DNA of 64,000 nt from Cyclobacteriaceae bacterium (GTDB lineage Bacteria > Bacteroidota > Bacteroidia > Cytophagales > Cyclobacteriaceae), in the NCBI GenBank assembly GCA_028285685.1, contig JANQOR010000042.1, positions 17,937 through 81,936 on the forward strand, given 5' to 3'. The notes below the pieces were generated by a model. The model had not been told where the DNA came from. It saw only the letters and a list, made by a program, of their open reading frames with translations, and did not search any database. Position numbers and translations under genes: made by a program. Of the stretch, positions 1 to 9,023 are shown one piece after another. Position 1 is the first letter of the stretch. The number at the start of each line of letters is the position of its first letter.

Positions 1-2
1 AA

Positions 3-314
3 GTTTTTGAGCTACACGACGAAGTAATGCCTCTGATGGGTGATCTAAGAAGAGTGCGAAAAAGCTTAATGCTACAGGTTGATTCAATTAAGGAAACTGA
101 TAGTGAAAGAGCAGAAATTCTCACCACAGTTTCCGATGAGTTGAATGCTGCGAATGAGGGGATGATGGTTTGGATGAGAAACTTTGATCCGAATTTTGAA
201 GGGACTGATGAAGAGACATTGAAATATCTCACTGATCAGAAATCCTCAATTCAGGAGGTGAATAAAAACATGAAGGAGTCGCTGAAAAAGGGACAAGAAC
301 TACTGAAGAACTAA
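3..314 (+). CDS. C-terminal part of a small helical protein (5' end outside window)
   Basis: The reading frame is open from base 3, upstream of the first ATG at 27, so the gene is cut by the window edge. The visible part starts FELHDEVMPLMGDL and is almost entirely charged helix (R/K/E/Q-rich, no cysteines), ending in KKGQELLKN. The HDEVMP segment resembles small Bacteroidota proteins often misnamed viral A-type inclusion protein; that name says nothing about function. Its stop overlaps the stop of the convergent cytochrome c gene by a few bases. The function is unknown; position next to SCO1/cytochrome genes may be coincidental. Confidence 0.6.
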   Translation, partial: VFELHDEVMPLMGDLRRVRKSLMLQVDSIKETDSERAEILTTVSDELNAANEGMMVWMRNFDPNFEGTDEETLKYLTDQKSSIQEVNKNMKESLKKGQELLKN

Positions 315-775
315 TAGTCCTCTTCGCATTCGTCAATCCACTTGTCAACATCCTTGACACCGATTAACCCACCCTCATTTCCCCAGGCATTGAGTATGTA
401 GGTGAGCACCTCTGCGACTTCCAGGTTAGATATGGGATTTCCAGGCATCATTTGGCTGTAAGTGACTCCATTGACCACGATCTCTTTTGACTGACCATTT
501 TTGATGATACATGCCGCTCTTGCAAAGTCCTCCAATAGATAGTCCGAGCCTGCTAATGGAGGGTAAAGAGCAGCCAACCCTTTGCCATCGTCCTGGTGAC
601 AGTTAGCACAATACGTAGAGTAAATTTTGGCTCCTTGTACCTTGTACTGCCTTAACCTAATTTCATCCCTTGAGCTTGCGGAGTTTTCTTCTTTTTGCTG
701 CTCACCCTGACTTCCTCCGCAGGAAATCAGCAGAAAAATGGCAACGACGGTAAGTATCTTATTTAGTTGATTCAT
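311..775 (-). CDS. Lipoprotein c-type cytochrome (mono-haem)
   Basis: A 154-residue protein with a lipoprotein signal peptide (lipobox LISC, Cys19), so it should be membrane-anchored outside the cytoplasmic membrane. One haem-binding motif CANCH lies at residues 56-60, followed by QDDGKGLAALYPPLAGS, a typical class I cytochrome c sequence. The paired Met109/Met110 in QMMPG is the likely distal haem ligand. It is the last gene of a three-gene operon hemJ - SCO1 - cytochrome c, and overlaps the SCO1 gene by 17 bases. The context suggests electron delivery to, or assembly of, a terminal oxidase. The family is secure; the redox partner is not. Confidence 0.9.
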   Translation of the reverse strand: MNQLNKILTVVAIFLLISCGGSQGEQQKEENSASSRDEIRLRQYKVQGAKIYSTYCANCHQDDGKGLAALYPPLAGSDYLLEDFARAACIIKNGQSKEIVVNGVTYSQMMPGNPISNLEVAEVLTYILNAWGNEGGLIGVKDVDKWIDECEEDY

Positions 776-1388
776 ATTCCTTTAAAAGTTTATCAATATC
801 GGTGAGAAGTATATCTACCTGCTCGTCAACGGTACCATCATATACGCCTCTGATTCGCCGATCTTTGTCTACAAGCAGAAAAGCGCCACTATGTATAAAA
901 CCACCGGCAGCCTCAGGATCTTCGTCCGCCATCACCATGTAGCTTTTTTCTCCCAAATCATAAATGTAATCTTGATCCCCAGTCACAAATTTCCATTTGC
1001 TTGATTTGATACCAAGCTTGGATGCATAGTCTTTTAATACCGCCACGGTATCATGTTTTGGATCAATAGTGTGAGACAGGATTGAAACTTGACCATTGTC
1101 TTCGAATTTTTCGTAGACTCGCAACATTTGCTGTTTCATCTTTGGACAAATTGTCGGACATGAGGTGAAAAAGAAATCCGACACATAAACTTGGTCCTCA
1201 AAGGTGGCGTTCGTTACCCAGCTACTGTCCTGATCGACCAATCTAAAATCTTCGATGGTGTGATAGATCGTATCATTTTCCTCAAAAATTTTGTTGCCAT
1301 ATATCGGTAGCTTACCTGATGTCGACGTGGAAGTACAGCCAATTGCAACAATCGCAAGTGAGATAAACAAATACTTTGCTTTGGTCAT
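759..1388 (-). CDS. SCO1/SenC family copper chaperone / thiol protein
   Basis: A 209-residue SCO protein with a thioredoxin-like fold. The lipoprotein signal has Cys18 in the lipobox (AIGC). The copper/thiol motif is CPTIC (Cys77, Cys81), with the conserved distal His166 in GFIHSGAFLLVDKDRRIRG. All three copper ligands are therefore present. SCO proteins help load CuA of cytochrome c oxidase or reduce its cysteines. The start codon overlaps the hemJ stop (ATGA at 1385-1388) and the 3' end overlaps the cytochrome c gene, pointing to tight translational coupling. The family is certain; copper delivery is inferred from the family and neighbours. Confidence 0.93.
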   Translation of the reverse strand: MTKAKYLFISLAIVAIGCTSTSTSGKLPIYGNKIFEENDTIYHTIEDFRLVDQDSSWVTNATFEDQVYVSDFFFTSCPTICPKMKQQMLRVYEKFEDNGQVSILSHTIDPKHDTVAVLKDYASKLGIKSSKWKFVTGDQDYIYDLGEKSYMVMADEDPEAAGGFIHSGAFLLVDKDRRIRGVYDGTVDEQVDILLTDIDKLLKEYESTK

Positions 1389-1918
1389 TTCTGCCTGATT
1401 TTTTTATAGAGCCTGATAGCGATCATCAGTACGACCGCAAAACTAACAAGACCGAGGGTACCCCATATCCAGTCAATTTCATTTTTTAACACAATAAGGA
1501 AAACGATTGCAAACAATAGAAGGGTAGCGATCTCATTAAAAATTCGTAGCTGGGTGGAGGTGTATTTTGAGATACCTTGCTGGAGTTGTGAGAATATTTT
1601 TTGAGAAACAAGGTGGTAGATGATCAGCAGAAAGACAAAGCCAAGCTTCACATGCATGAAGGGTTGCTGTAACCATGTTGGTTGTTGCATGATCAAGCTG
1701 GTGCCAAATAGAATAGTCAGGATAGCTGAGGGCCATGCGATGATGAACCAAAGCCTTTTTGACATTTTTGCCAGTTGATTGCTTAAGATTGATCGATCGG
1801 GCTCTTCTTTAGCCAGCGCCTCAGTATGATAAATGAATAGTCGTACAATGTAAAAAAGTCCTGCAAACCATGTAATCACGAAAATGAGATGGAGTGCTTT
1901 CAAGTATAAATATCCCAT
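1385..1918 (-). CDS. hemJ: HemJ-type protoporphyrinogen IX oxidase
   Basis: A 177-residue membrane protein with four to five predicted helices. The N-terminus YLYLKALHLIFVITWFAGLF followed by RLFIYH closely matches the HemJ (UPF0093) signature, including the first conserved histidine (His10) and the RLF-YH segment. HemJ oxidises protoporphyrinogen IX to protoporphyrin IX in haem synthesis. It heads the operon with SCO1 and cytochrome c, which fits haem supply to respiratory cytochromes. The gene is divergent from the Crp/Fnr regulator, and the 97-bp gap should hold both promoters. A CopD-like membrane protein is the alternative, but the N-terminal signature favours HemJ. Confidence 0.85.
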   Translation of the reverse strand: MGYLYLKALHLIFVITWFAGLFYIVRLFIYHTEALAKEEPDRSILSNQLAKMSKRLWFIIAWPSAILTILFGTSLIMQQPTWLQQPFMHVKLGFVFLLIIYHLVSQKIFSQLQQGISKYTSTQLRIFNEIATLLLFAIVFLIVLKNEIDWIWGTLGLVSFAVVLMIAIRLYKKIRQK

Positions 1919-2015
1919 TTAACCGGACTTTTTTAATTGAACTTGTTGTTACCGATGATTGTTGGCAAATTTGATGTTGAAAAGAGATCATTCCAAATGC
2001 AAACCCTAATTAGAA

Positions 2016-2696
2016 ATGAGTGAATCCTCAAACATTTGGTATTTTGAAGATACAGACCTTTTTGAAGTTCTTTGTCCCAAAAAGACTCCGTATTTAGAGG
2101 ACTGGCACCCACCCGGCACCTACAGTAAAGATGATTATATCTACTTTAAGGATCAATCTTCCGAAAATGTGTACATGGTTTCCTCAGGTCGGGTCAAAAT
2201 CGGCACCTATGCGGATGATGGGAAAGAGATTGTCAAAGCGATTTTGACTCGCGGTGAGGTTTTTGGAGAACTTGCTCTGGCGGGGGAAGAGAAACGTGAA
2301 GATTTTGCGCAAGCTATGGATAATGGCACTCACGTTTGTGCTATGACCATTGACGACTTACAAAACCTCATGAAGGAGAATAAGGAGCTTAGCCTTAAGA
2401 TCTTAAAAATAGTTGGATTCAGGTTGAGAAAGATGGAACGAAAGATTGAGTCTTTGGTTTTCAAGGATGCCCGGACGAGGATAGTAGATTTTCTGAGAGA
2501 AATGGCCGAAGAAAAGGGACAAAAAGTGGGCTTCGAAATGATGATCAAAAATCATTTGACTCATAAGGACATAGCCAGCCTCACAGGCACCTCGCGCCAG
2601 ACTGTCACGACTGTCATGAATGAGTTAAGAGAAAACAACCTGATAAATTTTGACAGAAGGAGGATATTGATCCGGGATATGGAGAAGCTAGCCTAA
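2016..2696 (+). CDS. Crp/Fnr family transcriptional regulator
   Basis: 226 residues. The N-terminal half (about 30-140) is a cyclic-nucleotide-binding-like beta roll (VYMVSSGRVKIGTYADDGKEIVKAILTRGEVFGELAL). A long dimer helix follows, then a winged helix at about 165-222 with the recognition-helix segment THKDIASLTGTSRQTVTTVM. No FNR-type N-terminal cysteine cluster is seen, so an oxygen-sensing Fe-S cluster is unlikely. It is divergent from hemJ-SCO1-cytochrome c and is the obvious candidate to regulate that operon, although no clear Crp/Fnr box was found in the short gap. The ligand is unknown. Confidence 0.92.
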   Translation: MSESSNIWYFEDTDLFEVLCPKKTPYLEDWHPPGTYSKDDYIYFKDQSSENVYMVSSGRVKIGTYADDGKEIVKAILTRGEVFGELALAGEEKREDFAQAMDNGTHVCAMTIDDLQNLMKENKELSLKILKIVGFRLRKMERKIESLVFKDARTRIVDFLREMAEEKGQKVGFEMMIKNHLTHKDIASLTGTSRQTVTTVMNELRENNLINFDRRRILIRDMEKLA

Positions 2697-2783
2697 TTGT
2701 CCGTGCGTTGACTAGGCTTTTGTCTCCCTCTTGACTACTTCATTCCAGTGTGCCTTTGTTTCTTTGGGAAAATTTAGATTTTG

Positions 2784-3638
2784 ATGAGAAACATTCTTTC
2801 TGGATTCACATTTCTTCTCGCGCTTGGACTTTTGGCGCAAGAATCAAACTTACAATCTTATACACCTTCGATCCTTTTTGATAAAGGCGATTGGGAGTTC
2901 AAGAGCTTCCAAAACGTTTATACTCAAACGAAATCATTTGATTCTGACGGAGGAAAAGTAGAAAATACTGCCGGTAGGCAAACATGGTATACCTCGATTA
3001 ATCAATTCCTATATGGACTAAGTTCAAAAGTTAACATCGGAGCAGATGTTTGGTTAAAAAATGCGAATTATGAACAATCAGGTATAGCATCAAGGACGTC
3101 GATTGTTGGTTTTGGACCAAAAATCAAGATCGCTCCTTTTCGAAACCTCCAAAGGTTGTCAATTCAGAGCACGTTACTATTTCCACTTTCGAGTGATCTG
3201 GAAGGAAGACCAGGAAGAAATGAAGTTTTTCTCCATAATGATGGCAGCCTGTGGTTGAACCAGATTTTCTATGATCTTCCTTTAAGTAATCAGTTTCAAC
3301 TATTCATGCAGCAAGCTTTCTGGTACCAACTGGTTGACAATTCATTTAGAGACAATAACTATTTACAAACTCAGACGAGCCTGTTTTTTAGTTGGTTTCC
3401 CAACCAAAGATGGACCTTGTACGGAATGTCCGAGTATTTCCCAACACACTACAACGATGCACTTCAAAAAGGAGAGGGGTTCTTTTCCTATTTTGTTCAA
3501 TCAGGTTTAGGTACAAAGTATCAGCTAATTCCCAATCTGGTTGAATTGGAATTTCTCTATACTAATTTCTGGAAAGGCAGTGAAGGTCAGGGAGCAGGAG
3601 CAACAGTTAATTTCGGAGTGCGGGTGATCAGGCAATGA
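2784..3638 (+). CDS. Predicted outer-membrane beta-barrel protein, function unknown
   Basis: 284 residues. ATG at 2784 is preferred over the TTG one codon upstream. A signal peptide (MRNILSGFTFLLALGLLAQ) precedes a mature part rich in alternating aromatic/polar strands (for example WTLYGMSEYFPTHYN, FSYFVQSGLGTKYQL) and ends in a strand-like VNFGVRVIRQ, all features of a small outer-membrane beta barrel. I do not recognise the family. It follows the Crp gene by about 85 bp and may be cotranscribed or separately expressed. The barrel is inferred from residue pattern, not from a domain match. Confidence 0.75.
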   Translation: MRNILSGFTFLLALGLLAQESNLQSYTPSILFDKGDWEFKSFQNVYTQTKSFDSDGGKVENTAGRQTWYTSINQFLYGLSSKVNIGADVWLKNANYEQSGIASRTSIVGFGPKIKIAPFRNLQRLSIQSTLLFPLSSDLEGRPGRNEVFLHNDGSLWLNQIFYDLPLSNQFQLFMQQAFWYQLVDNSFRDNNYLQTQTSLFFSWFPNQRWTLYGMSEYFPTHYNDALQKGEGFFSYFVQSGLGTKYQLIPNLVELEFLYTNFWKGSEGQGAGATVNFGVRVIRQ

Positions 3639-3934
3639 GCTTTGATTCGGTTTAGCATACCTAAACTCTTTAGTCAAATTTTGATTATCTAAAGGTATCG
3701 ATAAAGATCATCTCTGGATGATTTTAAGATCAAAGTAGCATAGTGTTTTCCGCAAGCTATTTCCTTTGCCGCATTATGGTTTTTACAAATTACCGTACAA
3801 CCTTGACTAAGGTTGGAGTTGCTACGAAAACATTGAACTCTTTTTTCTTTATACTTTTATTTGGTTAGCTTAAATGGGAGAGGTTGAATCTCGCAATTCA
3901 ATCACTTAAACAAGGGCCCCCAAAGATCTCTTAC
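3639..3934. other. Intergenic region with one short hairpin
   Basis: About 296 bases between the outer-membrane protein and the aminotransferase. It is AT-rich and contains a 7-bp inverted repeat at 3798-3815 (CAACCTT, 4-base loop, AAGGTTG) without a following T-run, so it looks more like an operator or mRNA hairpin than a classical terminator. The promoter of the aminotransferase-symporter-peptidase genes should lie downstream of it. No small gene is evident. Confidence 0.4.
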
Positions 3935-5116
3935 ATGAGCGAATTATCATTATCGGATCGTGTAATCTCGTCAGAGCCATCTTCAACTGTTCGAATTGCG
4001 GACAAGGCGAAACTCTTAAGAGAAGCTGGTCATGAGGTTTATGATTTTTCAGCCGGTCGAGCCTTTGAACACACTCCAAGCTACGTTGTTGATGCTGCGC
4101 TCCAGGCAATGAGCGCTGGCGATACGCATCAAACTATGGCACAAGGAACTACAAAATACCGGAAGGCATGCGCAAATAAACTGTTGCGAGAAAATGGTAT
4201 CGAGGCAAACCCTGAGACTGAAATTGTTGCGACCATGGGCTGTAAGCAGGGACTTACTATCTCTTTATTGACGCTGCTAAACCCGGGTGACGAGGTAATA
4301 ATTGAGGATCCTTGTTTTGTCAGCTACAAACAAACCATTCAATATCTCGGTGGAGTGTCTGTCTCTGTGCCACTATTTGCAAAAAACAATTTTCGATGGG
4401 AAAGTGAACAGTTGGAGGAAGTAATAACAGAAAAGACTAGAGCGATCATTATGTGTACCCCACATAACCCAACAGGTGTTGTTCATTCGAGAGAAGACCT
4501 AGAAGAAGTTGCTGAAGTGGCAATCAAGCATAATCTTACCGTCATCACAGATGAGCCATACGAAAGAATGACATGGGGCGGTCGGAAGCATGTTAATTTG
4601 GCAACCTTGCCGGGTATGGCCGAGCGCACCATCACCCTGATGAGTCTCACGAAAAGCTTTTCAATGGGCGGATGGAGAATTGGGTTTGCATATGCAAGCT
4701 CTAATAAGATTGAACAAATGACCAAACTTCAACAGCATTTGATCACCTGCGTCAACTCGTTTGTTCAAGCGGGGGCGATCGTGGCGTTTGGGCAGCCGCC
4801 AAGAGATGAAGTATTGGATTTTTGGCAGCAGTGGGAGAAAAAAGTTGTTCATTTTACAAACTCACTAGATCAAATTGCGGGCTTAAAATGTTATGTCCCG
4901 GAGGGTGGATTTTACGGATGGGTCGATATTTCAGAGTTAAATGTTAGTTCAGGAAAATTTTGCGATCAGTTGCTTGAGGATGAGAGTGTGGCTCTTGTTC
5001 CGGGAGCATCATTTGGCAGACATGGAGAAAACTTCGTGAGAGTCACTTGTGTCAAATCATGGGATGAAATAAACGAAGGGCTGAAACGGATTAGTGAATT
5101 TGTTCAGCGTTTTTAA
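3935..5116 (+). CDS. PLP-dependent aminotransferase, class I/II (AspC/AAT-like)
   Basis: Fold-type I aminotransferase of 393 residues. ATG at 3935 is chosen because it yields the usual LSDRV...PSSTVRI opening; a TTG at 3884 would add 17 unconserved residues. Key residues are visible: HNPTG at 177-181 (Asn178), Asp206 and Tyr209 in TDEPYE, the Schiff-base Lys240 in SLTKSFSMGGWRIGFA and Arg248 in the same motif. It transfers amino groups from an amino acid to a 2-oxo acid; substrate cannot be read from sequence. It lies 14 bp upstream of an amino-acid/dicarboxylate symporter and near RidA, which protects PLP enzymes from reactive enamines, so an amino-acid catabolic role is likely. Confidence 0.92.
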   Translation: MSELSLSDRVISSEPSSTVRIADKAKLLREAGHEVYDFSAGRAFEHTPSYVVDAALQAMSAGDTHQTMAQGTTKYRKACANKLLRENGIEANPETEIVATMGCKQGLTISLLTLLNPGDEVIIEDPCFVSYKQTIQYLGGVSVSVPLFAKNNFRWESEQLEEVITEKTRAIIMCTPHNPTGVVHSREDLEEVAEVAIKHNLTVITDEPYERMTWGGRKHVNLATLPGMAERTITLMSLTKSFSMGGWRIGFAYASSNKIEQMTKLQQHLITCVNSFVQAGAIVAFGQPPRDEVLDFWQQWEKKVVHFTNSLDQIAGLKCYVPEGGFYGWVDISELNVSSGKFCDQLLEDESVALVPGASFGRHGENFVRVTCVKSWDEINEGLKRISEFVQRF

Positions 5117-5130
5117 AATGAGGATCTCGT

Positions 5131-6366
5131 ATGCTTAGGTACTACTTCAAATTATCTTTCGCAACAAGGGTACTGATCTGGATGTTGATTGGTAGCTTGA
5201 TCGGTCTCACGTTTGGCGAGGAAGTACTTTTTCTTAAACCCATTGGTGAGATATTCCTGCAACTCCTAGTAATGGCAGCAATCCCACTGGTCTTTTTCAA
5301 CCTGGTTTCAGGGTTGTCTTCGATTGGCACGGTAGGAGCATTTGGCAAAATTGGTGTCAAGGTGTTTGTATACTATCTGCTCTCCACATCCATGGCCATT
5401 GTTGTTGGTATCACGATAATGAGCTTTACAAAGTCAGGTGTCGGCATGGCCCTAACAGGAGAAACACCCGATGACATTGGTCAGATGCCGGATCTGGGAG
5501 TAGTGCTGATGCAAATGGTACCCACGAATATTTTTCGGTCTTTTGCTGAAGGGAATTTGATACAAATTGTGGTTTTTGCAGTGCTGCTAGGTGTCGTGAT
5601 TTTATATCTTCCCGAAGAACGCAAGAAGTGGTTTCAGAATGGTTTTGAGAAAATTGCTGACCTGATGCGGAGACTAGTAGAACTTATTTTGAAAGCTTCT
5701 CCATTAGGGCTCGGAGCACTGATGGCTGCAACATTCGGCGAATATGGGAGTGGTATTGTTGGTTCGCTCGCTGGATTTATTGGTAGTGTTTATTTGGGAC
5801 TGTTGATCATGGTCTTGTTCTATATGTCAATAGTTGGACTGGTAGGAAGAATTCGACCCCTTTGGTTTCTCAAAAACACAGCGCCACTCTATGCCACAAC
5901 TGTTGCGACGTGCAGCAGTCTCGCAAGCCTAGCAGTTTCGCTGGAGATTGCAGAGAAAAGACTCAAGCTGCCAAAGAAAATCTTCTCGTTTACACTTCCC
6001 CTTGGCGCTCAGTTCAACAAGGATGGGACCTCAATCATGTTGGCGGCTATCCTGATCTTCACAGCTCAAGCCATCGGGCTCGAATTCACCTTCCCACAGA
6101 TGGTTCAGATTGTAATTGTGGGATTGCTTATATCCGAGGGCTCAGCGGGAACTCCAGGGGGTGGGCTGGTTGCTGCGATGCTTTTTGCACAAGCGTTCAA
6201 TTTGCCCTTAGAAATAGTGGCCGTTCTTGGAGGTATTTATCGCTTGATTGACATGGGCAATACCACTGTCAATTGTATGGGAGACATGGTGGCCACATCA
6301 GTGGTATCCAAACTTGAAAAAGCATGGTCACCCAATTATGAAATGGAAAATTCAGAAGACCAATGA
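5131..6366 (+). CDS. Dicarboxylate/amino-acid:cation symporter (DAACS/SDF family)
   Basis: 411 residues with about eight transmembrane helices and two re-entrant loops. Family signatures are present: serine-rich CSSLASLAVSLEIAEKRL, PLGAQFNKDGTSIM (NMDGT-type motif in TM7), EGSAGTPGGG (second hairpin) and RLIDMGNTTVNCMGD (TM8 substrate/cation site). The Asp of RLIDMGNT and the NxxGD motif are conserved. Such proteins import glutamate, aspartate or C4-dicarboxylates with Na+ or H+. The start is 14 bp after the aminotransferase stop and its stop overlaps the start of the next gene, so the three genes form an operon. The substrate is inferred as an acidic amino acid or a dicarboxylate. Confidence 0.93.
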   Translation: MLRYYFKLSFATRVLIWMLIGSLIGLTFGEEVLFLKPIGEIFLQLLVMAAIPLVFFNLVSGLSSIGTVGAFGKIGVKVFVYYLLSTSMAIVVGITIMSFTKSGVGMALTGETPDDIGQMPDLGVVLMQMVPTNIFRSFAEGNLIQIVVFAVLLGVVILYLPEERKKWFQNGFEKIADLMRRLVELILKASPLGLGALMAATFGEYGSGIVGSLAGFIGSVYLGLLIMVLFYMSIVGLVGRIRPLWFLKNTAPLYATTVATCSSLASLAVSLEIAEKRLKLPKKIFSFTLPLGAQFNKDGTSIMLAAILIFTAQAIGLEFTFPQMVQIVIVGLLISEGSAGTPGGGLVAAMLFAQAFNLPLEIVAVLGGIYRLIDMGNTTVNCMGDMVATSVVSKLEKAWSPNYEMENSEDQ

Positions 6367-7949
6367 GAAAGATATTACCTTTTATATTTCTCCTTTCAGT
6401 TGTTGATGTCAGCGCGCAAAATGCTGGAACCAAAGAGGACAGAGAGGCTTTGTTCAACTATATCATCGAAAAAACGACTATTAGGGAGGCCTGGTCACCA
6501 ATTAAGGAGGAAAAGCTGCGTTTCAGCCCAATGAGGGAGATGTTGGCTATTAAAAGTGAATTTGTCAATGCTGACACCGATGAAAAACTGTTTTACGCAT
6601 TAACCAAGCTGAGCGCTGCGAGACGTGACAGACATCTATCCGTCAGAGAGGTCGAAGGAGGCCTTAAATTGCCTGATATTGAGGATGGCACTGCTCCCAT
6701 TAGATTTGACGTTGATTTCAGCGATAAAAATGACCCCTTTCTCTTCGTTGCAGATATGGATGAAAGCATCGGGGATCACTCATCCAGAATTCCCGCAATA
6801 GGGGATAAATTATTGGAAATTAACGGCGAAGATATCGAGTCCTATCTGGCAAGAGCTAAAGTCTACATCCGACATTCAACGAACGAGAATTACTTAAAGA
6901 ATATGGCGCAACGCCTTACTATTAAGAATAAGGACCTGCCGCCTTCATTTTTTGGAGACAAGGTGACCTTGACACTGAAACCCAGAAAGGGAAGAGAGTA
7001 TACGCTTACTCTCCCATACCTCAATACTGTTGATTGGAAATATGGGGTGTTTATCAGGGATTACCCGGGATACGAGGAGGTCACCTCCTTTAATTACGAA
7101 AGTTTCAAGCTCTATAAGCCTAGCGATGCAGACAATAAAACACTTGTTCTTTGGTGGTATGGATTCAGGAGAGATCTTCCTGAAGCGTCCGATGCTTTGG
7201 TGGAATGGGCGGAGAAAAACAATGCGTTGGGGCATGACCTGATCATTGATGCCATAGATTCCAGGGGCGGAAGTCAAGGTGCTTATGCACTTTCCCGTCT
7301 CAGCCCCAAACCCTTTAAAACGACGGGAGGAAATCTAAAATTGAGTGATATCACTTACGACTTTATCTCTCGATATACCGACAGATATGTTAAAAGACAG
7401 GCACAGATGGATCACGACAGCAAGGAAACGGAAGATGATGGTTCGTACGCAATTGAGTGGTTAAATGGACCGGTCCTGAAGGGCCTTGCGGCTGGGCAAG
7501 AATACAGTAACAATACCCCATTTAAATGCGCCCACCTTCCATACTACTCGGATTGGATCATGCAACCAGCCGAGAAACACTTCACAGGTAAAATGGTGGT
7601 CATGTTTGGGCCGCGAGGAGGCTCGCATCTGACTCAATTTGCCGCAATGATCAATGATAATGATCTCGGACATACGATGGGTATGCAAGACGGTGGATAT
7701 AGCAACACCTGGGAATGGACAGAAGTCTTGAAATTTCCCGGGTCAGGTAAGAAAGTGGTGAGTTTTATGTGGGACATTGGCCACACGATCAGACCAAATG
7801 GGCAGATAGCAGAAGGGAACCCGTCAATGGTTGATGAATATATTCCTGTAACCAGAGATAATTACTTGACTTATAAGAGAATGCTACTTGAAAAAGCTCT
7901 TAGGCATTTTCAAAGCACACCAGACAACGTTGACCTGATAGATAGATAG
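6363..7949 (+). CDS. Secreted S41-like (C-terminal processing) peptidase family protein
   Basis: 528 residues with signal peptide MRKILPFIFLLSVVDVSAQ. A PDZ-like segment sits at about 120-220 (IPAIGDKLLEINGEDIESYL). The C-terminal half has S41 hallmarks: LIIDAIDSRGGSQGA at 293-307 (equivalent to the LRGNGGG loop) and MVVMFGPRGGSHLTQFAAMI at about 411-430, where Ser421 sits where the nucleophile is expected. The usual NxxSASAsE sequence is not conserved, so activity is uncertain. The start overlaps the symporter stop (ATGA at 6363-6366), implying coupled expression; it may provide peptides or amino acids for the transporter, but that is inference. Confidence 0.75.
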   Translation: MRKILPFIFLLSVVDVSAQNAGTKEDREALFNYIIEKTTIREAWSPIKEEKLRFSPMREMLAIKSEFVNADTDEKLFYALTKLSAARRDRHLSVREVEGGLKLPDIEDGTAPIRFDVDFSDKNDPFLFVADMDESIGDHSSRIPAIGDKLLEINGEDIESYLARAKVYIRHSTNENYLKNMAQRLTIKNKDLPPSFFGDKVTLTLKPRKGREYTLTLPYLNTVDWKYGVFIRDYPGYEEVTSFNYESFKLYKPSDADNKTLVLWWYGFRRDLPEASDALVEWAEKNNALGHDLIIDAIDSRGGSQGAYALSRLSPKPFKTTGGNLKLSDITYDFISRYTDRYVKRQAQMDHDSKETEDDGSYAIEWLNGPVLKGLAAGQEYSNNTPFKCAHLPYYSDWIMQPAEKHFTGKMVVMFGPRGGSHLTQFAAMINDNDLGHTMGMQDGGYSNTWEWTEVLKFPGSGKKVVSFMWDIGHTIRPNGQIAEGNPSMVDEYIPVTRDNYLTYKRMLLEKALRHFQSTPDNVDLIDR

Positions 7950-8051
7950 GATCCGAATTATCGCAAAGAACCCGTGATGATAATAGCCAGCAAGACAAGC
8001 CGATACAAAATATTAGGAGGTCATCGAGTGATCTACAAACTGCGTTGAGAT

Positions 8052-8417
8052 ATGAATAAAAATGAAATAAAGGTGCCGCCTGCAAACGGGCACTATAGTC
8101 AGTCTGTCAGCCACGGTGATCTTGTTTTCATCTCGGGCCAATTACCTATTAAGGACGGGATTGTTCCTTCCACTTTGGCCGAAGAGGTAAGATCTGTTCT
8201 AAGAAAGATTGAAGCTATACTGATCGCGAATGGATGTGTAAGGAGCGATGTACTTCAATCAAGGGTCTATATTGTCGGGATCGAGAAGTGGAGTGAAGTC
8301 AATGAAATCTATGCTGATTTTTTTGGCAATCACAAACCTGCGCGAGCTATTGTTCCGGTCTCTGAACTCCATTTTGGGTGCTCAATAGAAATTGAAGCTA
8401 TTGCAAGAAAAACCTAA
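8052..8417 (+). CDS. ridA: RidA family enamine/imine deaminase
   Basis: 121 residues, the full RidA (YjgF/YER057c) length. Typical motifs: GHYSQSVSHGDLVFISGQLP near the start and KPARAIVPVSELHFGCSIEIEAIA at the end, including the active-site Arg98 and Glu114 equivalents. RidA hydrolyses reactive enamine/imine intermediates made by PLP enzymes. Location shortly after an aminotransferase and amino-acid symporter fits that role. An approximately 100-bp gap separates it from the S41-like gene; it could still be in the same transcript. RidA subfamily assignment (housekeeping versus Rid2-7) cannot be fixed by eye. Confidence 0.88.
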   Translation: MNKNEIKVPPANGHYSQSVSHGDLVFISGQLPIKDGIVPSTLAEEVRSVLRKIEAILIANGCVRSDVLQSRVYIVGIEKWSEVNEIYADFFGNHKPARAIVPVSELHFGCSIEIEAIARKT

Positions 8418-8635
8418 GAGAAAATGTAAGATTTTGTTGAAAATTTGGAGAATCAACCTCGTTTCAGCATCTGAAAATAATAGTTGTTCTTAATTGATTC
8501 TCTATTCAAAAATCCTTTTGTCTCAAAAAGGACGTATGTAAATTGCGATCCCTTTTTTCATCGGTTAAAAAACTTGTTTGGTAGAAATGTGGACTAGAGA
8601 AAATTCTTATTAACTTAGGTTTGAACCCAAAGAGT

Positions 8636-8998
8636 ATGAACAAATTCACCTGCCTAATCATCGAAGACGACCTGGCTTTCGCAGATATTTTGGAGAGTAT
8701 CGTTGCAAAAGTTCCGACCGTAGAGGTGATAGGAGTCTGTGATAATACGGTAGATGCAGCCAAAAGGCTGGAGATGGATAAACCGGACATACTGCTACTT
8801 GATGTAAACATATCTGGTCTGGAGGGTCCTGAAATACTGGAAATGACAGATCATCAGCCAAAAACCATTGTAATTACCAGCCACGGACAGGAGGTAATGG
8901 AGAATTATGATATCGAGTTTGTTGAGTTCATTCAAAAACCCCTCAGAAGTGCCGATCAACTGGTTAATGCAATATACGAATGCATTAATGAGGCATAA
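8636..8998 (+). CDS. REC-only response regulator
   Basis: A 120-residue single receiver domain with no output domain. ATG at 8636 gives the canonical start MNKFTCLIIEDD; an upstream TTG at 8621 is unlikely. The acidic pair Asp11/Asp12, phospho-acceptor Asp56 (LLLDVNISG), Thr81 switch residue (IVITSHG) and Lys101 (IQKPLR) are all present, so it should be phosphorylatable. It lies 25 bp upstream of a hybrid-free PAS histidine kinase on the same strand and is the likely partner. With no DNA-binding domain it must act by protein contacts or as part of a phosphorelay. Confidence 0.92.
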   Translation: MNKFTCLIIEDDLAFADILESIVAKVPTVEVIGVCDNTVDAAKRLEMDKPDILLLDVNISGLEGPEILEMTDHQPKTIVITSHGQEVMENYDIEFVEFIQKPLRSADQLVNAIYECINEA

Positions 8999-9023
8999 TT
9001 TTCGCAGGGTGAGTATTTAAAAT

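Noticed and set aside
8513-8532. Hairpin TCCTTTT-6-AAAAGGA between ridA and the response regulator
   Set aside because: The T-run that would make it a terminator is on the minus strand, where no gene ends; it is too short to call otherwise.
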